From positions 6,748,040 through 6,812,039 of the forward strand of contig NC_135569.1 of assembly GCF_964340395.1 (NCBI RefSeq): a stretch of DNA of 64,000 nucleotides, in the 5' to 3' direction. The notes beneath the pieces are model-generated. The model was given only the letters and a program-made list of their open reading frames with translations, was not told the origin of the DNA and searched no databases. Origin of the DNA: Glandiceps talaboti (Eukaryota; Hemichordata; Enteropneusta; Spengelidae). This document shows positions 1 to 14,600 of the stretch, in pieces. Numbering within the stretch: position 1 is the first letter of the stretch; each line of letters begins with the position of its first letter. The position numbers and the translations under genes are program-made.

Positions 1-224
1 ATTCTGGCAGTCAAGCTAAGTATTTTTGTACAAGTCCCCCCTCTAAAAATAATACCTTTTCATGTGAGTGTATGTTTTGCCTCGATCTCACTGTTATTGT
101 CATTCAAACTATTATGCAGCTGTTTTGGAGACAACTATTCCGTCCGATACTACTATGGTGATAATATTCTGTAGCTACCAAATTTTGAAACCAGAGATAA
201 TTTTACGTCTGATTTAGCATAAAG

Positions 225-565
225 ATGACTACCATGGAAACCAAGGTATCGGCAAACCAAGGTGAACACTAACTAAATCTAGTGCTATTGCATATGGTAG
301 ATTACAGAAGTGGGTGATGGCAATGCCTTGGTTATGTGAACATAATGACCCTGTAATCAAGATAGTGTAAACACTAAATTGAAGTTGAATGTACCACCAC
401 TTGAGGTCAACCTCAGAGCACTAAAAGAACTTATCACAGACACCACCCTACTGTGAGTGTAATTACATCAATGTTCATCGATAGCTTATCATATGAACAT
501 GTTGCAACAATAGTTTAAGTTTGTGTCTATATCTTTGTTTGTCTATAGCTTGATTTCCCGTTATA
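225..565. mobile_element. MITE-like element, family A (copy 1)
   Basis: Left end reads ACCATGGAAACCAAGGTATC and right end is near its reverse complement around 530-565 (tttgtctatagcttgatttc). Internal sequence (GTAGATTACAGAAGTGGGTG, AGATAGTGTAAACA) is shared with the copies at 1047, 25.4 and 45.7 kb. No transposase frame, so it is non-autonomous. Edges are approximate. Confidence 0.6.
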
Positions 566-596
566 TTCTGAAGTAAACTTATCATATTTGCTCAAT

Positions 597-868
597 TACA
601 ATTAAATTCTCAAAACCTGACACAAAATGTTGCATGGCCCAACAAAATTCTTACCAACACTGCCTGCCTTTCATTGTCTGGCTCAACAAAAATCTTGCAA
701 ACAGTGCTACATTTTATCATCTGGCTCAACAAAAATCTTGCAAACTGCTACATTGTAGCACTATTGGTAAGATTTTTGTTGAGCCAGAATATAAAATGTA
801 GCAATGTTGGTAGAGAATTTTGTTGAGACAGACAAGTTTTGTCAGGTTTCATGATTCTAATTGTACAG
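597..868. repeat. Long imperfect palindrome
   Basis: The left arm (from AATTAAATTCTCAAAACCTG) has several GGC(T/C)CAACAAAAATCTTNC blocks. The right arm is the inverse (TTTTTGTTGAGCCAGAATAT, then GTCAGGTTTCATGATTCTAA). The centre is at about 745-755. Could form a cruciform or be a fold-back MITE. Confidence 0.65.
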
Positions 869-1046
869 CATTTTACAAAACACAGACGAGTTTACAAGTT
901 AGATGCTGTCAAACCAAAATTATTTATCCTAGAATGGTCAAAAGTACAAACTAAACGTAAACCACAGACTGAAAGATTGTAGCACACTCTCAACTTTCAA
1001 ACTTTAGTCAGTTTATTTGGTAAACATACAGGAGCATATTACCCTA

Positions 1047-1360
1047 GTAATTAAGCCTTCAGTTTTCTAAGATAGACACAAACATATTGTTGCAACATGT
1101 TGATACAACAGTGATAAGCTATTGAATGGACATTGGTTTAATTATAGTCTCAGTAGGGAGGCGTCTCTGAAAACTAGTTTATTTAGTGTCCTATGAACTT
1201 ACAGTGCTGTTTTGGGACTTCCAATGTTTACACTATTTTGATCAAGAGTGATTAGAATCGCACAACAGAGGAACCACTATCACCCACTTGTGTAATCTAC
1301 CACATTGAAGAACAATATATTTAGTTTGCGTCTATCTTAGTGAACCGAAGGCTGGATTAC
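1047..1360. mobile_element. MITE-like element, family A (copy 2)
   Basis: Terminal inverted repeats: left GTAATTAAGCCTTCAGTTTT followed by CTAAGATAGACACAAAC; right end TCTATCTTAGTGAACCGAAG then GCTGGATTAC. About 314 bp, no coding capacity. Nearly the same termini bound the copy at 45745-46047, but the interior lies in the opposite orientation. Confidence 0.75.
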
Positions 1361-1732
1361 CAGTGTCCATAAATTGCGTTTTAAGCTACAAAATATTATC
1401 AAGATTAGTATTACCAGTATTATGTAACTTAATGCCATTAATTGGCCGTACTAACTATGTGTATATATTGTACGTTTTAAAGTTATATTTTCAAGTATTC
1501 ATTTTTACCGAGATTACCTGAACATAAATGTGGAGTTTTACAAGTCTTTGTATCTGATCAAGATTGGATTGTTTTTTCTAATTGTACTATGTAACCCTTT
1601 AGTAATTGATCGAATGAATAAATTTTTATTTGATATGTATATATTAGGCCAAGTGTTGTGTATTATTTGGACCACAAATAGAGTTTTTGAATGTCTGGTT
1701 GTCCACAGGGTGTAGCGAGCATGTGCGTAATT

Positions 1733-1790
1733 GATTGATCGATTGATTGATTGATTGATTATTTGATTGATCGATTGAATGCTTAATTTT
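1733..1790. repeat. (TTGA)n microsatellite
   Basis: Imperfect run of TTGATTGATTGATCGATTGA. Related (GATT)n at 43.0 kb is much longer. Confidence 0.9.
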
Positions 1791-2019
1791 TGTGAACTAA
1801 AACTTATTGTTTGTGTGATATTGATCAATTGACTGATTGATTTTTCTTCTTTCCCTGGCTACTCTTCTCTTCCCAGCTGTATACATGTATAATTCACTCT
1901 TGTCCATTCTTCTCCTCTTATCTAAATTAAAACACCTCTAATCTTATAATTACCAGGGGGGAGTGATTATACCATTTTCATCTAAAGTGGTGCGACCACG
2001 CAATTTTCTAATTCTATTT

Positions 2020-2230
2020 TTTTAAATTCTCAACAAACCTGTCACTCAGTCTACTATTTATGATAGTTACTGTTCTTTTTATTTAGTACTTTAGAGCAAG
2101 TTAGTGTGTATGTGGGGCAGATGTCATTTGCTTGTTCATGATTGGTGCTGCAGTTGTCTTCACTGAAGTAGGGAGGGGGTTTTTTGTGTGTCAGTAAACT
2201 TCATAGGCTGGAAAAGCACAAAAAAGAAGA
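2020..2230. mobile_element. Partial copy of the 33.4-kb MITE
   Basis: Shares a long near-identical stretch with 33509-33690 (for example AATTCTCAACAAACCTGTCA, TTTATTTAGTACTTTAGAGC, TGCAGTTGTCTTCACTGAA). The inverted termini present at 33.4 kb are not visible here, so this copy is truncated or older. Confidence 0.75.
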
Positions 2231-2540
2231 AGAAACACTCACAGTTAATAGATTTATTTTTGCCTTGTTCCATTTTTCAATCCAACCTATAAATACATAT
2301 TGTACATGTGAATGTATGTTTGGTACATTTGTTGGGGAATGGCGGTACGAACACAACACGGTACTACAAGTTAGTTTTGCAAATATTCAAGTTGCAAAAC
2401 TCTATAGCATCTCAGAACTGACTTCAGACAAACTAACTTGATGTAACTGTCCTGAAAATTCAGTAAAAGGTAAAGTATGAATTGAGACATGGGAGGGGGG
2501 TGTTGCTGTGGATTAAAAATGAGTGATGGCACCCCCGTTG

Positions 2541-2552
2541 CCCCCCCCCCCC
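2541..2552. repeat. C12 homopolymer at the edge of the satellite flank
   Basis: Run of twelve C in a pyrimidine tract directly before the flanking direct repeat of the satellite. A related tract (AACCCCTCCCCACCCCAACC) sits before the other flank at 20602. Confidence 0.9.
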
Positions 2553-2664
2553 TCCCCTAGAAGGGAGCAGTGAAAATGCAGTGAATATTCAAAATGAAAA
2601 CGACTTATTACGTAACATTTGAAAAGTTTCAGTTTCTTTGTATTGCTAATACGTTTAGAATGTG
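2553..2664 (+). repeat. Left flanking direct repeat of the satellite array
   Basis: Reads CTAGAAGGGAGCAGTGAAAA then TGCAGTGAATATTCAAAATG and on to TTTCTTTGTATTGC. It matches 20627-20725 in the same orientation, on the other side of the array, and is absent from interior units. Suggests an ancestral repeat longer than 461 bp. Confidence 0.85.
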
Positions 2665-5600
2665 GATTTTCCGCTCTTCTTTCAAATATATATTATTAAT
2701 AAATCATCGAAACTCTTCTAAATGTAATGTTTTACCATTAACAACTCATAAAATGTGCTTTACTTGGGCCCAAAACACCTGTTTCCATTGATAATACAAA
2801 GAAAGTGACATTTTTCAACTATTGCGCAATAAGTCGTTTTTGCAGCCGAATGTACCCCAATTTCGCCTTTTTTGACCTTTGTGAAGAAATCGCACTTTTG
2901 GGCTGTATACTGCCATCTACAGGCGACCTTATGTTTTATCTTCGTTTCGCTTGGGTTGGATTCAGCTCGAGAGCCAATTATAAATGTTCAGGCAATAGAA
3001 TTATCCTTTTTAATATTCATAATTTTAGGCGATATTTGTGTGTGTGTACTCAACATCAATTAATATATCAAGATTCTCCCCAGTGCGATTGGATGTGAAC
3101 GAAAATTGGAATTTATGATAAAAATGGATTTTCCGTTATTATTTCAAATATATATTTTTCATAAATCATCGAAACTCTTCTAAATGTAATGTTTTACCAT
3201 TAACAACTCATAAAATGTGCTTTACTTGGGCCCAAAACACCTGTTTCCATTGATAATACAAAGAAAGTGACATTTTTCAACTATTACGCAATAAGTCGTT
3301 TTTGCAGCCGAATGTACCCCAATTTCGCCTTTTTTGACCTTTGTGAAGAAATCGCGCTTTTGGGCTGTATACTGCCATCTACAGGTGACCTTATGTTTGT
3401 CTTCGTTTCGCTTGGGTTGGATTCAGCTCGAGAGCCAATTATAAATGTTCAGGCAATAAAATTATCCTTTTTAATATTCATAATTTTAGACGATATTTGT
3501 GTGTGTGTACTCAACATCAATTAATATATCAAGATTCTCCCCAGTGCGATTGGATGTGAACGAAAATTGGAATTTATGATAAAAATGTATTTTCCGTTAT
3601 TATTTCAAATATATATTATTCATAAATCATCGAAACTCTTCTAAATGTAATGTTTTACCATTAACAACTCATAAAATGTGCTTTACTTGGGCCCAAAACA
3701 CCTGTTTCCATTGATAATACAAAGAAAGTGACATTTTTCAACTATTACGCAATAAGTCGTTTTTGCAGCCGAATGTACCCCAATTTCGCCTTTTTTGACC
3801 TTTGTGAAGAAATCGCGCTTTTGGGCTGTATACTGCCATCTACAGGTGACCTTATGTTTGTCTTCGTTTCGCTTGGGTTGGATTCAGCTCGAGAGCCAAT
3901 TATAAATGTTCAGGCAATAAAATTATCCTTTTTAATATTCATAATTTTAGACGATATTTGTGTGTGTGTACTCAACATCAATTAATATATCAAGATTCTC
4001 CCCAGTGCGATTGGATGTGAACGAAAATTGGAATTTATGATAAAAATGTATTTTCCGTTATTATTTCAAATATATATTATTCATAAATCATCGAAACTCT
4101 TCTAAATGTAATGTTTTACCATTAACAACTCATAAAATGTGCTTTACTTGGGCCCAAAACACCTGTTTCCATTGATAATACAAAGAAAGTGACATTTTTC
4201 AACTATTACGCAATAAGTCGTTTTTGCAGCCGAATGTACCCCAATTTCGCCTTTTTTGACCTTTGTGAAGAAATCGCGCTTTTGGGCTGTATACTGCCAT
4301 CTACAGGTGACCTTATGTTTGTCTTCGTTTCGCTTGGGTTGGATTCAGCTCGAGAGCCAATTATAAATGTTCAGGCAATAAAATTATCCTTTTTAATATT
4401 CATAATTTTAGACGATATTTGTGTGTGTGTACTCAACATCAATTAATATATCAAGATTCTCCCCAGTGCGATTGGATGTGAACGAAAATTGGAATTTATG
4501 ATAAAAATGTATTTTCCGTTATTATTTCAAATATATATTATTCATAAATCATCGAAACTCTTCTAAATGTAATGTTTTACCATTAACAACTCATAAAATG
4601 TGCTTTACTTGGGCCCAAAACACCTGTTTCCATTGATAATACAAAGAAAGTGACATTTTTCAACTATTACGCAATAAGTCGTTTTTGCAGCCGAATGTAC
4701 CCCAATTTCGCCTTTTTTGACCTTTGTGAAGAAATCGCGCTTTTGGGCTGTATACTGCCATCTACAGGTGACCTTATGTTTGTCTTCGTTTCGCTTGGGT
4801 TGGATTCAGCTCGAGAGCCAATTATAAATGTTCAGGCAATAAAATTATCCTTTTTAATATTCATAATTTTAGACGATATTTGTGTGTGTGTACTCAACAT
4901 CAATTAATATATCAAGATTCTCCCCAGTGCGATTGGATGTGAACGAAAATTGGAATTTATGATAAAAATGTATTTTCCGTTATTATTTCAAATATATATT
5001 ATTCATAAATCATCGAAACTCTTCTAAATGTAATGTTTTACCATTAACAACTCATAAAATGTGCTTTACTTGGGCCCAAAACACCTGTTTCCATTGATAA
5101 TACAAAGAAAGTGACATTTTTCAACTATTACGCAATAAGTCGTTTTTGCAGCCGAATGTACCCCAATTTCGCCTTTTTTGACCTTTGTGAAGAAATCGCG
5201 CTTTTGGGCTGTATACTGCCATCTACAGGTGACCTTATGTTTGTCTTCGTTTCGCTTGGGTTGGATTCAGCTCGAGAGCCAATTATAAATGTTCAGGCAA
5301 TAAAATTATCCTTTTTAATATTCATAATTTTAGACGATATTTGTGTGTGTGTACTCAACATCAATTAATATATCAAGATTCTCCCCAGTGCGATTGGATG
5401 TGAACGAAAATTGGAATTTATGATAAAAATGTATTTTCCGTTATTATTTCAAATATATATTATTCATAAATCATCGAAACTCTTCTAAATGTAATGTTTT
5501 ACCATTAACAACTCATAAAATGTGCTTTACTTGGGCCCAAAACACCTGTTTCCATTGATAATACAAAGAAAGTGACATTTTTCAACTATTACGCAATAAG

Positions 5601-8600
5601 TCGTTTTTGCAGCCGAATGTACCCCAATTTCGCCTTTTTTGACCTTTGTGAAGAAATCGCGCTTTTGGGCTGTATACTGCCATCTACAGGTGACCTTATG
5701 TTTGTCTTCGTTTCGCTTGGGTTGGATTCAGCTCGAGAGCCAATTATAAATGTTCAGGCAATAAAATTATCCTTTTTAATATTCATAATTTTAGACGATA
5801 TTTGTGTGTGTGTACTCAACATCAATTAATATATCAAGATTCTCCCCAGTGCGATTGGATGTGAACGAAAATTGGAATTTATGATAAAAATGTATTTTCC
5901 GTTATTATTTCAAATATATATTATTCATAAATCATCGAAACTCTTCTAAATGTAATGTTTTACCATTAACAACTCATAAAATGTGCTTTACTTGGGCCCA
6001 AAACACCTGTTTCCATTGATAATACAAAGAAAGTGACATTTTTCAACTATTACGCAATAAGTCGTTTTTGCAGCCGAATGTACCCCAATTTCGCCTTTTT
6101 TGACCTTTGTGAAGAAATCGCGCTTTTGGGCTGTATACTGCCATCTACAGGTGACCTTATGTTTGTCTTCGTTTCGCTTGGGTTGGATTCAGCTCGAGAG
6201 CCAATTATAAATGTTCAGGCAATAAAATTATCCTTTTTAATATTCATAATTTTAGACGATATTTGTGTGTGTGTACTCAACATCAATTAATATATCAAGA
6301 TTCTCCCCAGTGCGATTGGATGTGAACGAAAATTGGAATTTATGATAAAAATGTATTTTCCGTTATTATTTCAAATATATATTATTCATAAATCATCGAA
6401 ACTCTTCTAAATGTAATGTTTTACCATTAACAACTCATAAAATGTGCTTTACTTGGGCCCTAAACACCTGTTTCCATTGATAATACAAAGAAAGTGACAT
6501 TTTTCAACTATTACGCAATAAGTCGTTTTTGCAGCCGAATGTACCCCAATTTCGCCTTTTTTGACCTTTGTGAAGAAATCGCGCTTTTGGGCTGTATACT
6601 GCCATCTACAGGTGACCTTATGTTTGTCTTCGTTTCGCTTGGGTTGGATTCAGCTCGAGAGCCAATTATAAATGTTCAGGCAATAAAATTATCCTTTTTA
6701 ATATTCATAATTTTAGACGATATTTGTGTGTGTGTACTCAACATCAATTAATATATCAAGATTCTCCCCAGTGCGATTGGATGTGAACGAAAATTGGAAT
6801 TTATGATAAAAATGTATTTTCCGTTATTATTTCAAATATATATTATTCATAAATCATCGAAACTCTTCTAAATGTAATGTTTTACCATTAACAACTCATA
6901 AAATGTGCTTTACTTGGGCCCAAAACACCTGTTTCCATTGATAATACAAAGAAAGTGACATTTTTCAACTATTACGCAATAAGTCGTTTTTGCAGCCGAA
7001 TGTACCCCAATTTCGCCTTTTTTGACCTTTGTGAAGAAATCGCGCTTTTGGGCTGTATACTGCCATCTACAGGTGACCTTATGTTTGTCTTCGTTTCGCT
7101 TGGGTTGGATTCAGCTCGAGAGCCAATTATAAATGTTCAGGCAATAAAATTATCCTTTTTAATATTCATAATTTTAGACGATATTTGTGTGTGTGTACTC
7201 AACATCAATTAATATATCAAGATTCTCCCCAGTGCGATTGGATGTGAACGAAAATTGGAATTTATGATAAAAATGTATTTTCCGTTATTATTTCAAATAT
7301 ATATTATTCATAAATCATCGAAACTCTTCTAAATGTAATGTTTTACCATTAACAACTCATAAAATGTGCTTTACTTGGGCCCAAAACACCTGTTTCCATT
7401 GATAATACAAAGAAAGTGACATTTTTCAACTATTACGCAATAAGTCGTTTTTGCAGCCGAATGTACCCCAATTTCGCCTTTTTTGACCTTTGTGAAGAAA
7501 TCGCGCTTTTGGGCTGTATACTGCCATCTACAGGTGACCTTATGTTTGTCTTCGTTTCGCTTGGGTTGGATTCAGCTCGAGAGCCAATTATAAATGTTCA
7601 GGCAATAAAATTATCCTTTTTAATATTCATAATTTTAGACGATATTTGTGTGTGTGTACTCAACATCAATTAATATATCAAGATTCTCCCCAGTGCGATT
7701 GGATGTGAACGAAAATTGGAATTTATGATAAAAATGTATTTTCCGTTATTATTTCAAATATATATTATTCATAAATCATCGAAACTCTTCTAAATGTAAT
7801 GTTTTACCATTAACAACTCATAAAATGTGCTTTACTTGGGCCCAAAACACCTGTTTCCATTGATAATACAAAGAAAGTGACATTTTTCAACTATTACGCA
7901 ATAAGTCGTTTTTGCAGCCGAATGTACCCCAATTTCGCCTTTTTTGACCTTTGTGAAGAAATCGCGCTTTTGGGCTGTATACTGCCATCTACAGGTGACC
8001 TTATGTTTGTCTTCGTTTCGCTTGGGTTGGATTCAGCTCGAGAGCCAATTATAAATGTTCAGGCAATAAAATTATCCTTTTTAATATTCATAATTTTAGA
8101 CGATATTTGTGTGTGTGTACTCAACATCAATTAATATATCAAGATTCTCCCCAGTGCGATTGGATGTGAACGAAAATTGGAATTTATGATAAAAATGTAT
8201 TTTCCGTTATTATTTCAAATATATATTATTCATAAATCATCGAAACTCTTCTAAATGTAATGTTTTACCATTAACAACTCATAAAATGTGCTTTACTTGG
8301 GCCCTAAACACCTGTTTCCATTGATAATACAAAGAAAGTGACATTTTTCAACTATTACGCAATAAGTCGTTTTTGCAGCCGAATGTACCCCAATTTCGCC
8401 TTTTTTGACCTTTGTGAAGAAATCGCGCTTTTGGGCTGTATACTGCCATCTACAGGTGACCTTATGTTTGTCTTCGTTTCGCTTGGGTTGGATTCAGCTC
8501 GAGAGCCAATTATAAATGTTCAGGCAATAAAATTATCCTTTTTAATATTCATAATTTTAGACGATATTTGTGTGTGTGTACTCAACATCAATTAATATAT

Positions 8601-11600
8601 CAAGATTCTCCCCAGTGCGATTGGATGTGAACGAAAATTGGAATTTATGATAAAAATGTATTTTCCGTTATTATTTCAAATATATATTATTCATAAATCA
8701 TCGAAACTCTTCTAAATGTAATGTTTTACCATTAACAACTCATAAAATGTGCTTTACTTGGGCCCTAAACACCTGTTTCCATTGATAATACAAAGAAAGT
8801 GACATTTTTCAACTATTACGCAATAAGTCGTTTTTGCAGCCGAATGTACCCCAATTTCGCCTTTTTTGACCTTTGTGAAGAAATCGCGCTTTTGGGCTGT
8901 ATACTGCCATCTACAGGTGACCTTATGTTTGTCTTCGTTTCGCTTGGGTTGGATTCAGCTCGAGAGCCAATTATAAATGTTCAGGCAATAAAATTATCCT
9001 TTTTAATATTCATAATTTTAGACGATATTTGTGTGTGTGTACTCAACATCAATTAATATATCAAGATTCTCCCCAGTGCGATTGGATGTGAACGAAAATT
9101 GGAATTTATGATAAAAATGTATTTTCCGTTATTATTTCAAATATATATTATTCATAAATCATCGAAACTCTTCTAAATGTAATGTTTTACCATTAACAAC
9201 TCATAAAATGTGCTTTACTTGGGCCCAAAACACCTGTTTCCATTGATAATACAAAGAAAGTGACATTTTTCAACTATTACGCAATAAGTCGTTTTTGCAG
9301 CCGAATGTACCCCAATTTCGCCTTTTTTGACCTTTGTGAAGAAATCGCGCTTTTGGGCTGTATACTGCCATCTACAGGTGACCTTATGTTTGTCTTCGTT
9401 TCGCTTGGGTTGGATTCAGCTCGAGAGCCAATTATAAATGTTCAGGCAATAAAATTATCCTTTTTAATATTCATAATTTTAGACGATATTTGTGTGTGTG
9501 TACTCAACATCAATTAATATATCAAGATTCTCCCCAGTGCGATTGGATGTGAACGAAAATTGGAATTTATGATAAAAATGTATTTTCCGTTATTATTTCA
9601 AATATATATTATTCATAAATCATCGAAACTCTTCTAAATGTAATGTTTTACCATTAACAACTCATAAAATGTGCTTTACCTGGGCCCAAAACACCTGTTT
9701 CCATTGATAATACAAAGAAAGTGACATTTTTCAACTATTACGCAATAAGTCGTTTTTGCAGCCGAATGTACCCCAATTTCGCCTTTTTTGACCTTTGTGA
9801 AGAAATCGCGCTTTTGGGCTGTATACTGCCATCTACAGGTGACCTTATGTTTGTCTTCGTTTCGCTTGGGTTGGATTCAGCTCGAGAGCCAATTATAAAT
9901 GTTCAGGCAATAAAATTATCCTTTTTAATATTCATAATTTTAGACGATATTTGTGTGTGTGTACTCAACATCAATTAATATATCAAGATTCTCCCCAGTG
10001 CGATTGGATGTGAACGAAAATTGGAATTTATGATAAAAATGTATTTTCCGTTATTATTTCAAATATATATTATTCATAAATCATCGAAACTCTTCTAAAT
10101 GTAATGTTTTACCATTAACAACTCATAAAATGTGCTTTACCTGGGCCCAAAACACCTGTTTCCATTGATAATACAAAGAAAGTGACATTTTTCAACTATT
10201 ACGCAATAAGTCGTTTTTGCAGCCGAATGTACCCCAATTTCGCCTTTTTTGACCTTTGTGAAGAAATCGCGCTTTTGGGCTGTATACTGCCATCTACAGG
10301 TGACCTTATGTTTGTCTTCGTTTCGCTTGGGTTGGATTCAGCTCGAGAGCCAATTATAAATGTTCAGGCAATAAAATTATCCTTTTTAATATTCATAATT
10401 TTAGACGATATTTGTGTGTGTGTACTCAACATCAATTAATATATCAAGATTCTCCCCAGTGCGATTGGATGTGAACGAAAATTGGAATTTATGATAAAAA
10501 TGTATTTTCCGTTATTATTTCAAATATATATTATTCATAAATCATCGAAACTCTTCTAAATGTAATGTTTTACCATTAACAACTCATAAAATGTGCTTTA
10601 CCTGGGCCCAAAACACCTGTTTCCATTGATAATACAAAGAAAGTGACATTTTTCAACTATTACGCAATAAGTCGTTTTTGCAGCCGAATGTACCCCAATT
10701 TCGCCTTTTTTGACCTTTGTGAAGAAATCGCGCTTTTGGGCTGTATACTGCCATCTACAGGTGACCTTATGTTTGTCTTCGTTTCGCTTGGGTTGGATTC
10801 AGCTCGAGAGCCAATTATAAATGTTCAGGCAATAAAATTATCCTTTTTAATATTCATAATTTTAGACGATATTTGTGTGTGTGTACTCAACATCAATTAA
10901 TATATCAAGATTCTCCCCAGTGCGATTGGATGTGAACGAAAATTGGAATTTATGATAAAAATGTATTTTCCGTTATTATTTCAAATATATATTATTCATA
11001 AATCATCGAAACTCTTCTAAATGTAATGTTTTACCATTAACAACTCATAAAATGTGCTTTACTTGGGCCCAAAACACCTGTTTCCATTGATAATACAAAG
11101 AAAGTGACATTTTTCAACTATTACGCAATAAGTCGTTTTTGCAGCCGAATGTACCCCAATTTCGCCTTTTTTGACCTTTGTGAAGAAATCGCGCTTTTGG
11201 GCTGTATACTGCCATCTACAGGTGACCTTATGTTTGTCTTCGTTTCGCTTGGGTTGGATTCAGCTCGAGAGCCAATTATAAATGTTCAGGCAATAAAATT
11301 ATCCTTTTTAATATTCATAATTTTAGACGATATTTGTGTGTGTGTACTCAACATCAATTAATATATCAAGATTCTCCCCAGTGCGATTGGATGTGAACGA
11401 AAATTGGAATTTATGATAAAAATGTATTTTCCGTTATTATTTCAAATATATATTATTCATAAATCATCGAAACTCTTCTAAATGTAATGTTTTACCATTA
11501 ACAACTCATAAAATGTGCTTTACTTGGGCCCAAAACACCTGTTTCCATTGATAATACAAAGAAAGTGACATTTTTCAACTATTACGCAATAAGTCGTTTT

Positions 11601-14600
11601 TGCAGCCGAATGTACCCCAATTTCGCCTTTTTTGACCTTTGTGAAGAAATCGCGCTTTTGGGCTGTATACTGCCATCTACAGGTGACCTTATGTTTGTCT
11701 TCGTTTCGCTTGGGTTGGATTCAGCTCGAGAGCCAATTATAAATGTTCAGGCAATAAAATTATCCTTTTTAATATTCATAATTTTAGACGATATTTGTGT
11801 GTGTGTACTCAACATCAATTAATATATCAAGATTCTCCCCAGTGCGATTGGATGTGAACGAAAATTGGAATTTATGATAAAAATGTATTTTCCGTTATTA
11901 TTTCAAATATATATTATTCATAAATCATCGAAACTCTTCTAAATGTAATGTTTTACCATTAACAACTCATAAAATGTGCTTTACTTGGGCCCAAAACACC
12001 TGTTTCCATTGATAATACAAAGAAAGTGACATTTTTCAACTATTACGCAATAAGTCGTTTTTGCAGCCGAATGTACCCCAATTTCGCCTTTTTTGACCTT
12101 TGTGAAGAAATCGCGCTTTTGGGCTGTATACTGCCATCTACAGGTGACCTTATGTTTGTCTTCGTTTCGCTTGGGTTGGATTCAGCTCGAGAGCCAATTA
12201 TAAATGTTCAGGCAATAAAATTATCCTTTTTAATATTCATAATTTTAGACGATATTTGTGTGTGTGTACTCAACATCAATTAATATATCAAGATTCTCCC
12301 CAGTGCGATTGGATGTGAACGAAAATTGGAATTTATGATAAAAATGTATTTTCCGTTATTATTTCAAATATATATTATTCATAAATCATCGAAACTCTTC
12401 TAAATGTAATGTTTTACCATTAACAACTCATAAAATGTGCTTTACTTGGGCCCAAAACACCTGTTTCCATTGATAATACAAAGAAAGTGACATTTTTCAA
12501 CTATTACGCAATAAGTCGTTTTTGCAGCCGAATGTACCCCAATTTCGCCTTTTTTGACCTTTGTGAAGAAATCGCGCTTTTGGGCTGTATACTGCCATCT
12601 ACAGGTGACCTTATGTTTGTCTTCGTTTCGCTTGGGTTGGATTCAGCTCGAGAGCCAATTATAAATGTTCAGGCAATAAAATTATCCTTTTTAATATTCA
12701 TAATTTTAGACGATATTTGTGTGTGTGTACTCAACATCAATTAATATATCAAGATTCTCCCCAGTGCGATTGGATGTGAACGAAAATTGGAATTTATGAT
12801 AAAAATGTATTTTCCGTTATTATTTCAAATATATATTATTCATAAATCATCGAAACTCTTCTAAATGTAATGTTTTACCATTAACAACTCATAAAATGTG
12901 CTTTACTTGGGCCCAAAACACCTGTTTCCATTGATAATACAAAGAAAGTGACATTTTTCAACTATTACGCAATAAGTCGTTTTTGCAGCCGAATGTACCC
13001 CAATTTCGCCTTTTTTGACCTTTGTGAAGAAATCGCGCTTTTGGGCTGTATACTGCCATCTACAGGTGACCTTATGTTTGTCTTCGTTTCGCTTGGGTTG
13101 GATTCAGCTCGAGAGCCAATTATAAATGTTCAGGCAATAAAATTATCCTTTTTAATATTCATAATTTTAGACGATATTTGTGTGTGTGTACTCAACATCA
13201 ATTAATATATCAAGATTCTCCCCAGTGCGATTGGATGTGAACGAAAATTGGAATTTATGATAAAAATGTATTTTCCGTTATTATTTCAAATATATATTAT
13301 TCATAAATCATCGAAACTCTTCTAAATGTAATGTTTTACCATTAACAACTCATAAAATGTGCTTTACTTGGGCCCAAAACACCTGTTTCCATTGATAATA
13401 CAAAGAAAGTGACATTTTTCAACTATTACGCAATAAGTCGTTTTTGCAGCCGAATGTACCCCAATTTCGCCTTTTTTGACCTTTGTGAAGAAATCGCGCT
13501 TTTGGGCTGTATACTGCCATCTACAGGTGACCTTATGTTTGTCTTCGTTTCGCTTGGGTTGGATTCAGCTCGAGAGCCAATTATAAATGTTCAGGCAATA
13601 AAATTATCCTTTTTAATATTCATAATTTTAGACGATATTTGTGTGTGTGTACTCAACATCAATTAATATATCAAGATTCTCCCCAGTGCGATTGGATGTG
13701 AACGAAAATTGGAATTTATGATAAAAATGTATTTTCCGTTATTATTTCAAATATATATTATTCATAAATCATCGAAACTCTTCTAAATGTAATGTTTTAC
13801 CATTAACAACTCATAAAATGTGCTTTACTTGGGCCCTAAACACCTGTTTCCATTGATAATACAAAGAAAGTGACATTTTTCAACTATTACGCAATAAGTC
13901 GTTTTTGCAGCCGAATGTACCCCAATTTCGCCTTTTTTGACCTTTGTGAAGAAATCGCGCTTTTGGGCTGTATACTGCCATCTACAGGTGACCTTATGTT
14001 TGTCTTCGTTTCGCTTGGGTTGGATTCAGCTCGAGAGCCAATTATAAATGTTCAGGCAATAAAATTATCCTTTTTAATATTCATAATTTTAGACGATATT
14101 TGTGTGTGTGTACTCAACATCAATTAATATATCAAGATTCTCCCCAGTGCGATTGGATGTGAACGAAAATTGGAATTTATGATAAAAATGTATTTTCCGT
14201 TATTATTTCAAATATATATTATTCATAAATCATCGAAACTCTTCTAAATGTAATGTTTTACCATTAACAACTCATAAAATGTGCTTTACTTGGGCCCAAA
14301 ACACCTGTTTCCATTGATAATACAAAGAAAGTGACATTTTTCAACTATTACGCAATAAGTCGTTTTTGCAGCCGAATGTACCCCAATTTCGCCTTTTTTG
14401 ACCTTTGTGAAGAAATCGCGCTTTTGGGCTGTATACTGCCATCTACAGGTGACCTTATGTTTGTCTTCGTTTCGCTTGGGTTGGATTCAGCTCGAGAGCC
14501 AATTATAAATGTTCAGGCAATAAAATTATCCTTTTTAATATTCATAATTTTAGACGATATTTGTGTGTGTGTACTCAACATCAATTAATATATCAAGATT

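Larger units (their letters stand above)
1..2552. other. Gene-free stretch with inverted-repeat elements
   Basis: No coding sequence recognised. It holds two MITE-like elements (about 225-565 and 1047-1360), a long palindrome (597-868), a (TTGA)n microsatellite (about 1733-1790) and a diverged partial copy of the MITE found at 33.4 kb (about 2020-2230). Short open frames here show no recognisable domain. Confidence 0.7.
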
